Origin: Raffaelea ambrosiae
Taxonomy: Eukaryota; Ascomycota; Sordariomycetes; Ophiostomatales; Ophiostomataceae
Assembly (NCBI GenBank): GCA_002778195.1
Contig: PCDI01000001.1
Location: 5,467,338 to 5,531,337 of the forward strand
Direction of reading: 5' to 3'
DNA length: 64,000 nucleotides
The position numbers and the translations under genes were made by a program. The notes beneath the pieces were generated by a model. The model saw nothing but the letters and a program-made list of their open reading frames with translations, was not told where the DNA came from and did no database searches. Shown piece after piece: positions 56,614-64,000 of the stretch; positions within the stretch are counted from its first letter, which is position 1; every line of letters begins with the position of its first letter.

Positions 56614-57489
56614 ATGGACAGTGAATTGCGACGTCCACCGGCAACAAAGCACTGCACGGTTTCTCGGCTTGAGCGAGGAGTGCTGCTCGTCACCATCAAC
56701 AGGCCCAGGTCCCTGAACGCCTTGACGGTAGAGGCCAGTTTCGAGCTGGATGCAGTTTTCCAGTGGTTTGACAACGAGCCGGGTCTGCGAGTGGCCATTA
56801 TCACCGGGGCAGGAAAAGCGTTTTGCGTCGGGGCGGACCTCCAGGGTAATAGGACCACTTTCTGCTCTGGCTCTGACTGCATACTGACAATCTGTACAGA
56901 ATGGGTGGCCAAGAACAAACAGGGCGTGCCTATGAAGCTTCCGGAAAACGGCTTTGCAGGGATCTCCCTTCGCCACGGCAAGAAACCCATCATTGCAGCG
57001 GTCAATGGACCTGCCTATGGGGGTGGCTGCGAGCTAGCAGTCAACTGTGACCTTGTCATTGCGTCCCAGAATGCGAGCTTCGGACTGCCAGAGGTGAAGC
57101 GTGGAGTCACTCCATTCGGCGGAGTGTTGCCACGGATTGTCCGTACGATTGGCCGCCAAAGGGCCCATGAAATGGCGCTCACTGGACGTGCCGTGTCCGC
57201 CGTTGAATTCGAGAAGTGGGGGCTGTGCAATGCAGTCGCCCAAGACGGCCAGGATGTCGTGGAAAAGGCTCTGGGGTATGCCAGGCAAATGGCAGCCAAC
57301 AGCCCGGACGCTGTGATTGTGACGCGGAAAGGCCTCGAGCTTGGATGGGAATCGCCAGGCGTTGGCAGTGCGAGTCGCCAGTTCCTGGACGGCTGGAGCC
57401 AGAGAATTTACGAGAGTCCCAATATGGAAGAAGGATTGGTGGCATTTTTGGAGAAGAGAGAGCCCCGGTGGACAGACAGTAAGCTGTAG
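56614..57489 (+). CDS. Enoyl-CoA hydratase/isomerase, peroxisomal signal SKL
   Basis: Crotonase-fold enzyme; exons 56614-56845 and 56900-57489 give 273 residues. The intron is 54 bases, so the unspliced frame is also open (291 residues), but splicing yields GADLQEWVAKNKQG, the normal spacing for the family. Oxyanion-hole segments are AFCVGADL and NGPAYGGGCELAVNC, and the catalytic glutamate is expected in FGLPEVKRG. The protein ends DSKL, a consensus PTS1 peroxisome import signal. It would hydrate or isomerise an enoyl-CoA made by the neighbouring dehydrogenase from an acid activated by the neighbouring ligase. Fungal relatives include the hydratases of specialised acid pathways as well as beta-oxidation. 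Confidence 0.93.
   Translation: MDSELRRPPATKHCTVSRLERGVLLVTINRPRSLNALTVEASFELDAVFQWFDNEPGLRVAIITGAGKAFCVGADLQGNRTTFCSGSDCILTICTEWVAKNKQGVPMKLPENGFAGISLRHGKKPIIAAVNGPAYGGGCELAVNCDLVIASQNASFGLPEVKRGVTPFGGVLPRIVRTIGRQRAHEMALTGRAVSAVEFEKWGLCNAVAQDGQDVVEKALGYARQMAANSPDAVIVTRKGLELGWESPGVGSASRQFLDGWSQRIYESPNMEEGLVAFLEKREPRWTDSKL
56846..56899 (+). other. 54-base frame-preserving intron in hydratase gene
   Basis: GTAATA donor, ATACTGACAA branch site and TACAG acceptor. No stop codon inside, so retention would add 18 residues beside the oxyanion-hole loop. Confidence 0.8.
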
Positions 57490-58951
57490 TGAGCACTAAA
57501 GAATGTTGGGAGTTGACTAAGACATCAGGTCAGCGCGGGTGATGTGTGCGAGGCCGGAATTGTACAGCCGTGCCACTTGAACCTCATTTACGTGTTTCAC
57601 TCCACCAGTCGGTTCATTCATTCATTCATTCTGTCGGTGCCGACCATTCTATCGGCGGTCGGCAGAAGCGGTCGGCAGAAATTCTCAGTCTTGTACAGGA
57701 CCCCAAACAAGATCGTGCTTGCCGAATTTCTCCTTGCGATTGGCCTGTCACGATGGATGTCATGAAGGTGCACTCTTTGTTATGGAAGTTGCGATGCCCA
57801 CCATCAGCATGAAAACTCCCGTGCGAAGTCCATGGCGGCCTTGCAGTTTTCCTCCATTCTCGCGCACAGAAGAGTTCTTGTCATTCAAGGATAACACATG
57901 TAGAGTGGACATGTTAGTAGACTGTCAGGGGAGATTCCTATTCCGCTACGAGACATAACTTGACGCACCGGTATATCGGTATTTACAGCTCGTCCTTCGT
58001 ATTGCCTGCCCTTCTCGCACAGTTTGCATAATTTCAACTACTCGGTCCATCCCAGACACAAGAGAGACGTCGGCTTGGATCAAGCTGTAGGCCAGAGAAA
58101 GGTTGACCCGTCGAAGAGATTCCAGGAAAGCCTCGTCCGAGGCAGCGGCATCTGGACGGGAAATGCTGTAAATGCGCGGAGAGGGTGTCGTCTGAGCAAA
58201 GTGCTTCAGCGTTCCCTGGCCAATGCCCGACGTGGCTCCCACGAAAGGAACAAGGCCTTTTGGCAGGGGCCGTGTTGGAGTGCTGCGTGGCCTGCAGTGA
58301 CACCATGGTGAGAGCTGTGCTGTCTGTTGGAAAGATCTTGCTGTGATTGACAACGAAACAGATCTGTGACCAAAGGGGAAGAGGCTCTTTCTTTGTATGC
58401 TGTTCTGTTTGCTGCATACAGCCAATGCCTTCCCAAGGTGCCCTTTTTACAACAGCTAGGGCTTACAAAACATGTCTACACATCGTCATCTCCACGAGGG
58501 TGGGCGCCAATTGGGTTCGCAGAACTGTGTGATGACCAACTATCCCGACACCTTGTACAGAGACGGATTTCCGGAGTCTCCGGCTTCTTGACGCTTTGGA
58601 CAACCCGGCTCAGCTGGTACACAAGAGGCAAAGGTGCTTGAATTTCTCCAGTTCTTTCGTTTGGCAGTTCATTCACACTATACCAAAGACAACACAAGAC
58701 GGTCCACCCCTGGATGACAACCGTTCCTGAACGCAATATGGAAGAACACGTGCATTGCTAGGCCGTCAGACAGCCGGTGGTCGTTCCGAAAGCGGAGATG
58801 ACCTCCGTAAAATCTAATCTGATTAGATGTCGTGCCTGCTCGCCAATGCCCTTCGCATGGCATGCTAGTAGAAAAGGCCCCGGCTGCCAACAGCCCTCCC
58901 GGTTGTCCGTTCGTGCTCTCCACTCTCCTCCGTCCAGCATCCGTAGGCACA
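57490..58951. other. Intergenic with SDR relic
   Basis: 1.46 kb from the hydratase stop to the MFS start. The only gene-like content is the broken SDR fragment at 57946-58306. A short ATTC repeat (about 57617-57630) lies in the hydratase 3' flank. Confidence 0.55.
57946..58306 (-). pseudogene. Truncated, frameshifted short-chain dehydrogenase relic
   Basis: The ATG at 58306 begins MVSLQATQHSN, a common opening of fungal SDRs, but the nucleotide-binding motif FVGATSGIGQGTLKHFAQ lies in a different frame a few codons later, so at least one base has been gained or lost near 58260. From there the fold continues through PRIYSISRP and IQADVSLVSGMDRVVEI, then breaks off and reaches a stop at 57946. 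The catalytic YxxxK half is absent from the following sequence. It is read as a degenerating dehydrogenase once part of the neighbouring acyl-CoA cluster; that role is inference. A short spliced product cannot be excluded. Confidence 0.65.
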
Positions 58952-60601
58952 ATGGCTTCTCAGCAGCAACAGAATAAAGATCTCGCTATCACGACCGACA
59001 TCGAGCTGGCTCCGGCCGCCGTGTCGGCTTCACCGCAGCATCAACAGGGAGCCCAAATTTCGTTGGCACCACAGATCAAAGCCGACGACCCTTTTCTTGT
59101 CGAGTTCGCCCCGGCGGATCCCGCCAACCCCCTCAACTGGCCCTCTGGCCGCAAGTGGGCCGTCACCGACGTCCTGTCCGCCACCGGCTTCAACCGCATC
59201 ATGGTCTCCACCATCATGGCCCCCGCCCTCGGCAGCATCGCAGGAGAGCTCGCCATGACCTCGACCGAGTCCGTCATGGCGCTCTCCATCTACCTGCTGG
59301 CGACCGCCTTCGGACCGCTCGTCATCGGGCCCCTGTCCGAGATCTACGGCCGCCAGCGCGTCCTGCACGCCTCCAACCTGTGGTTCCTGCTGTGGAACCT
59401 GCTGTGCGGCTTTGCCACCCGCAAAGAGCTGCTGATCGGCGCGCGCTTCCTCGCCGGCTTTGGTGCCAGCGCCGTCTATGCGCTGGCCGGCGGCGTGCTG
59501 GGCGACGTGTGGCGTCCAGAGGAGCGTGGGCGATCGCTGGGCGTGTACCAGTTGATTCCAGTACTGGGCGCAGCCGTGGGTAAGATGTCCCTCTCTTTTC
59601 TGGTCCATATGTATGTATACATATAGATTTCCTCGTGCTGACCCCCCCCGACCCCCCCCCCAGGCCCCATCATCGGTGGCTTCATGGCCGCCCGCACCAC
59701 CTGGCGCTGGATGTTCTGGGCCACGTCCATTTTCCAGGCCGTCATGATTCTCGTCTCCTTCACTGTCTTCCAGGAGACCTACGCCCCGCACATCCTCCAG
59801 GCCAGGGCTGCCCGCCTGCGGCGCCAGACCGGCGAATCCCGCTACCAGACCGCCCGCGAACGCCTCCTGCACAGCACTCCCTCCCCGCTCGCCGCCGTGG
59901 CCCGCGCCATGCTCCGGCCCGTGTCCTTCCTCGCCCTGCACCCGGTTGTGCAGATCACCGCCGTGCTCAGCGCCTTCAACTACGGCATCCTGTACATTGT
60001 GCTGTCGAGCTTTGCCGGCCTGTGGACCGACCGCTACGGCGAGCCCGTCGCCATCAGCGGGCTGCACTACCTCGCCTGTGCGCTGGGCGAGATGGCCGGT
60101 TCGCAGCTGGGCGGCCCGCTAATGGACCGCCTGTATGTGCGAATGCGGAGCCGGAGCCGGAGCCGGGCGGAGCCGAGGGGGTCTGAGGAGGAAGAACACC
60201 CTCCCGAGTTCCGCATCCCGCTGGTCCTGCCGGCCACGTTTGTCGCACAGCTCGGCCTCTTCGTCTACGGCTGGATGGCCGAGTACCGCGTGCACTGGAC
60301 GGCTGTCGACGCTGGCGTCTTCCTGGCCATGTTCGGCTTCCAGATGGGGAGCATGCCGCTGCAGGCCTACGTCATCGACGCGTACCGCGAGCACACCAGC
60401 AGCGCGCTGGCGGCGTCGCAGTTCCTGCGCAGCCTGACGGCGTTTCTGTTTCCGCTGTTCACGCCGTCCATGTACCGCGCACTGGGCTACGGCTGGGCCA
60501 ACACGCTGCTGGGGCTCGCCGGCCTGGTGCTGGGCGTGCCGTCACCGCTGATCCTGTGGTTCTACGGTGCGCGGCTGCGTGCGCGCAGAGTGCCGACCTA
60601 G
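58952..60601 (+). CDS. MFS exporter, DHA1 drug:H+ antiporter type (two exons)
   Basis: A 521-residue 12-helix transporter; exons 58952-59579 and 59664-60601. Start MASQQQQNKDLAITT, though frame stays open upstream. Signatures: PANPLNWPSGRKWAV before helix 1, FGPLVIGPLSEIYGRQRVLHASN (loop between helices 2 and 3), and LAGVLGDVW-like GGVLGDVWRPEERGRSLG after helix 4; splicing joins VLGAAV to GPIIGGFMAARTTWRWMFW. A GGAGCC-type 6-bp repeat near 60147 encodes an Arg-Ser repeat followed by four Glu in a cytosolic loop. The family exports small hydrophobic compounds. With three acyl-CoA enzymes alongside, it may export their product or give self-protection. The intron's acceptor follows a C-rich rather than T-rich tract. 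Confidence 0.92.
59580..59663 (+). other. Intron of DHA1 gene with C-rich acceptor
   Basis: 84 bases, GTAAGA donor, GTGCTGACC branch-like site, then two runs of C before CAG, phase 1. The second C run is broken by a single GA. Confidence 0.85.
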
Positions 60602-61385
60602 CTAGGAGTCACAGCCACGAGAGACCCGGGTATCTATCATTGCCGATGAAAAATAGATGCCAAGTAGTCCACCCTGCTTGCATAGGGCCCCATGTCCTCA
60701 CGTCTTCGGTCTGGCAGGTCTTGGTCTTGGATCGTCCGGGATCACAATCGTGACCTGCAGTCTCCCAACAAACGCAATGCCTGGACGCATCTTGGACTCT
60801 GTCAACATGCCCACGGCTTGGTTTTTCCCGAGGCTACTTTGGAGAATGAGTTACAAGGAGACGGCACGACAAGGCGCCCTCTTTTTACGCGCCGGCAAGC
60901 ACCCCAACTTTGTATTCACACTGAAATGATACGGTGTACCCTCTGTGGTCCAGCTCGTCGGTTCTGGCATTGTCAAGATGGCAACTGTCACTAGGCTTTC
61001 CAAGCACAGTCGCGCCCCCGACGCCGAAACGAGTGCCGTCATTCGTGGGTATGACTCCAAGGACGTGTCTCCGCGCATATTTCCCACCGCGTACCCATTC
61101 TTGCTACGCGAAAATGACTCACTGGGAGAAGACGGAATACCGAAAGGGCAGTGTTATGAAATCGGACACACTGGGGGCTGGCAAGAGAAAACTTGTGAAA
61201 GTCACCAGAGTTCCGAGCGCAAGACCAAGTGTGCTATTGAGTAATCCGATGTTAGTGAGGGATGTGTGACACTTGTACTTGGACAACGACGACTACGTAG
61301 CCTAACCCTTCTTTGTAGAAGGTTATTCTTCCTGCCTCTGGGAGGTAGTGTATGGAGGAAAGGGCTAGCTTTTACAGCCTCTCCG
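60602..61385. other. Intergenic, convergent 3' ends
   Basis: 784 bases between the MFS exporter and the small secreted protein gene. Only short frames (up to 111 codons) of no known type. Confidence 0.55.
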
Positions 61386-62062
61386 TTATTCCTCAATCTC
61401 GTCTTCTTCGTAACTCAGCCGGTGGACGGCGTGCGGGAACCGTTTGTGCCTTCCATGCCGTCCTGGCACTGCTGCCATCCACCGAAAGTTCTGGGCCATG
61501 TTCGACTCCCTCTGCTTGTCCCCAAAGTAGGTCGTCCCGGGCAAGTTGCCGTTGCTGTCGCACCTGGGGTCGCAGCGGTCAGGTGGGCCGTCTGCAGTGA
61601 TTCGGAGGACATCGGTCGCGTTGCTACAGTCTGGGACACCTGTGAGAAGGACGTGGGTTGTTAGCTCAAGGACTCCGGGCCGTGCTGGCCGAATCCATCT
61701 CGCACGGCACGGTGTCACTTACTCCCCAGACCGTGACCAGGCAGCCCATTCACGGTACAGTCGGTCAAGTCTTTTGTATACGGCGTGTACAGGCCATTGT
61801 AGTTCCAGTACCACAGTCTGTAATGCTATTAGCATTTCATCTCTTTGGTGTCCCGCCCCTCCTTCGCAGACGCTCACTTGTTCTTGTTGTCGACCGCGCA
61901 GGCAATCATCACCACACTGCCCGGAGGCGACGTCTTGACCACTTCAGATCTCGCATAGGGACAGCAGAACGTGCTCAGGGGAGCTGTGGTAGTGCAATTG
62001 ACAGATGCCACAGCCACCGTGGCAGATGCTGCAACGAGAGCGAGAGCAAACCGAGAGGCCAT
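61386..62062 (-). CDS. Small secreted cysteine-rich protein (three exons)
   Basis: A 177-residue precursor from exons 62062-61878, 61817-61723 and 61639-61386; both introns have good sites (GTGAGC..ACAG and GTAAGT..ACAG) and keep frame. A hydrophobic signal peptide covers about residues 1-20 (MASRFALALVAASATVAVAS). The mature part carries eight cysteines, including FCC, DRCDPRC and PDC, an even number that suits disulfide bonding, and aromatic-rich KLWYWNYNGLYTPY. Possible N-glycosylation sites are NCT and NAT. The end is basic then acidic (YEEDEIEE). I recognise no family. Size, signal and cysteines fit small secreted effector-like or wall-associated proteins of fungi. A duplicated 12-base motif and a TATA box lie just upstream. 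Confidence 0.78.
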
Positions 62063-62159
62063 CTCGACGTTATGTATCACTCGGCCTACAAAAGCAGGCC
62101 CATCAAGTGTCTATGTGTCGTAGAAAACAGGATCCAAATGCGATCCTCGGGGGCTGATG

Positions 62160-62169
62160 CTATATAAAA
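62160..62169 (-). promoter_or_regulatory. TATA box of the secreted-protein gene
   Basis: CTATATAAAA on the plus strand reads as TTTTATATAG on the gene strand, about 100 bases before its ATG at 62062. Confidence 0.45.
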
Positions 62170-62220
62170 TTCTCCGTAAAAATGTTATTCTTTTCGACCA
62201 CGGTCCGAGACATTGCGGAT

Positions 62221-62245
62221 ATTTCGTTCGGGAATTTCGTTCGGG
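62221..62245. repeat. Duplicated 12-base motif ATTTCGTTCGGG
   Basis: Exact copies at 62221-62232 and 62234-62245 (13-base period), about 160 bases upstream of the secreted-protein start codon; a plausible double binding site. Confidence 0.6.
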
Positions 62246-64000
62246 GTATATGAGCCGCCATGGCTCCCGTTCCGTTTTCCGTATCTGTGCATCTTAGGAT
62301 ATATTCGGTCAGTTTAATCGTTTCACACCCAAGATTTTAGGCTGATACCTGGAGGCCAGCGAGCAGAGCATACGCCCACTGTCCCGTATTCCATTATTCT
62401 TGGACGAGGCAGACAGATCAGCACATCATATTGAGTGATACACTTTCGTCGCTATGTCGAGCGCAAATATGATCTTGCCGTCATCCCGCGATGTCGTGCT
62501 TGTCTGACATGGACCCGGGAGCCTGGTTGTCGTTGTCGTTCGCGATATGCCCCCGAGACGTAATATGGTATACAGAGAATGCCTGCCTTGAGACCAACCA
62601 GCATATAAGCAATTCAACAGTCCGGATATCATGGAGAGCAGCACGAATGGAATTGCCAATCATACCAGTGCAGTGCTCATCCCACAGTGTCTTCAATGCA
62701 GTCTGCTGGGAAGACTCAATAATGGGAGACAAAAGCGAATTAAATAAATAAATAAATAAAAAGACAAGGACAGAAATGCGAGAGTCATCTTCGTAGCTCT
62801 CTCAGTGGTGAGTATCATCGCGAAAAAGAAAAAGAAAAAGAAAACTGGGAAGTTAACAGGTAGTAGTGATTTTCTTTGTTTGCCAATTCTTGTTTGGTAC
62901 GTTGTTGGGCCTGATCTGATAGAAATCTCATTTCCCATAAAACTTGTCTACTTTGCGCCGAGTGCCAAACAAACCACCAGCGACACGTAACTATGTCTTT
63001 ATTTACCAGCGTTTACCAGAGTTTGAACAATCGCCCACTATCCCCACAGCCAGCAATACGAAACGACGCGTCGTCATATTTATCCATTGAATCTATCTAA
63101 AGCCCTAATTCTATACCGGAACACCTTGCTAACTTCATTTTGCGGGTCTCGAGAGAGATCGTGGAATCAGGCAGGCAGAATAGATCCCTGAACTTTAGAA
63201 CCACAACAGTGGCACGCATAACGGGAAAGGAGCAAGGCAGGAGGTTACGCGGCTGTGGCTACATCTGCCAGGTGCTGCGATTGCATTTCGTATCGTCTCA
63301 TAAAGCAGAAAAGGAGGGGGAAAGCCGTTCTAGTTTTTGAAAGGCTGGCAAAACAAGACAGTTGCAACGCTGACGCAAAGTTGAGCAGACGCTGAGACGA
63401 CGCTTACCATGCCGGTGACAGAGAAGAAATGCAAAAAAGGAAAGAAAAACCCCACAAGTCTACAGAAGCCAAGATGCTACAGCCGACATGTCATGTGTCT
63501 GGCTGGGCTGTGCGGGAGTGGAAACCGGGGAGCGAAGGAACAGACAGAAGATAAACAGACTGCAAGCGTGTCGACGGACAAAAGAGATGGAATACTTGGC
63601 CAGTGAAGCTGGCTTTAAAGAAAAAAGGAGCGTGTGAAGCACAGGGACTTTGAGAACAGAAATAGCAATTGAAGAAAAAAACAGAAAGAAGAAACTCATG
63701 ATAAATCCCACATCCAGGCTCCTATAAAGCAGCACGAAAGAGCGACTACCATAAACGTCTCTACCACCCCCTTCCACGGACTTCCGGCGGAAGCCTCAGA
63801 AAACAACCGAAGAGAACGCAAGGTGTTGGAAACGGTGCAGTTCATAAGAGTCGTGATTGAAAAAACCAGTGACAAGCGAAAAAGACATGTACCCCATGAT
63901 TCAAAAGCAGAATCCACGAGAAAGGCGTCGTGATATGCATTTTCAGTTCATTTTTTTTCATCGCCGTGACGCCTTTCGCATCCGCCAAACGCCAACACTA
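62246..64000. other. Right-end stretch without a supported gene
   Basis: 1.75 kb. It holds simple repeats (AAAT units at about 62738-62760, GAAAAA units at about 62821-62841) and short frames with no recognisable domain. A gene continuing beyond the right edge cannot be excluded. Confidence 0.5.

Noticed and set aside
59030..60067. 345-codon minus-strand frame across the DHA1 exporter gene
   Set aside because: It crosses the exporter's intron and has no domain; shadow of coding strand.
1..64000. Transposons, CRISPR arrays, rRNA
   Set aside because: No transposase, integrase or reverse-transcriptase motifs, no terminal repeats with target duplications, no repeat-spacer array and no rRNA sequence were seen; CRISPR is not expected in a fungal nucleus.

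Overview
The window is nuclear DNA from a filamentous ascomycete (Pezizomycotina). The evidence is short spliceosomal introns of about 54 to 195 bases with GTAAGT/GTATGT-like donors and CTRAC-like branch sites, a non-reducing polyketide synthase, a Zn2Cys6 regulator, a HET-domain protein and dense MFS transporters. Species cannot be fixed from sequence alone. Exon joins below were worked out by hand from splice signals and reading frame; every joined model stays in frame from start to stop.

1 to about 20,430 is a secondary-metabolite cluster. In order it holds a monocarboxylate-type MFS transporter (cut by the left edge), an SDR without the usual Lys of YxxxK, an AflR-like Zn2Cys6 regulator, an O-methyltransferase, a non-reducing PKS (SAT-KS-AT-PT-ACP-ACP-R), an FAD monooxygenase and a siderophore-transporter-type MFS protein. 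PKS with reductive release plus OMT, FAD monooxygenase, SDR and regulator recalls the fusarubin (fsr) naphthoquinone clusters of Fusarium. The likely product is therefore a methylated, oxidised aromatic aldehyde-derived pigment (inference).

20,430 to 30,260 holds housekeeping genes that close the cluster: a Hel2/ZNF598-type ribosome-quality-control E3 ligase and a DEK_C/SWIB protein (Uaf30/Spp27/Tri1 type). They are followed by a large FMO fused to a C-terminal DUF6314-like domain.

30,260 to 47,020 is gene-poor. It has an allantoate-permease-family (ACS) transporter, a cAMP-receptor-like GPCR and an orphan 208-aa acidic-tailed protein. Two gene-free stretches of 6.2 and 5.1 kb, pyrimidine-rich near their downstream ends, precede the first two genes. 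One carries a 10-bp phased repeat and two hairpins.

47,020 to 51,900 has a HET-domain incompatibility-type protein and an orphan 349-aa protein.

51,900 to 60,610 is a second apparent metabolic cluster: acyl-CoA dehydrogenase (ends TKL), acyl-CoA ligase (ends AKL), enoyl-CoA hydratase (ends SKL), a broken SDR relic and a DHA1-type MFS exporter. Three adjacent enzymes with peroxisomal C-terminal tripeptides suggest a peroxisomal acyl-CoA-modifying pathway. A small secreted eight-cysteine protein follows at 61,386 to 62,062, and the last 1.9 kb has no gene I can support.
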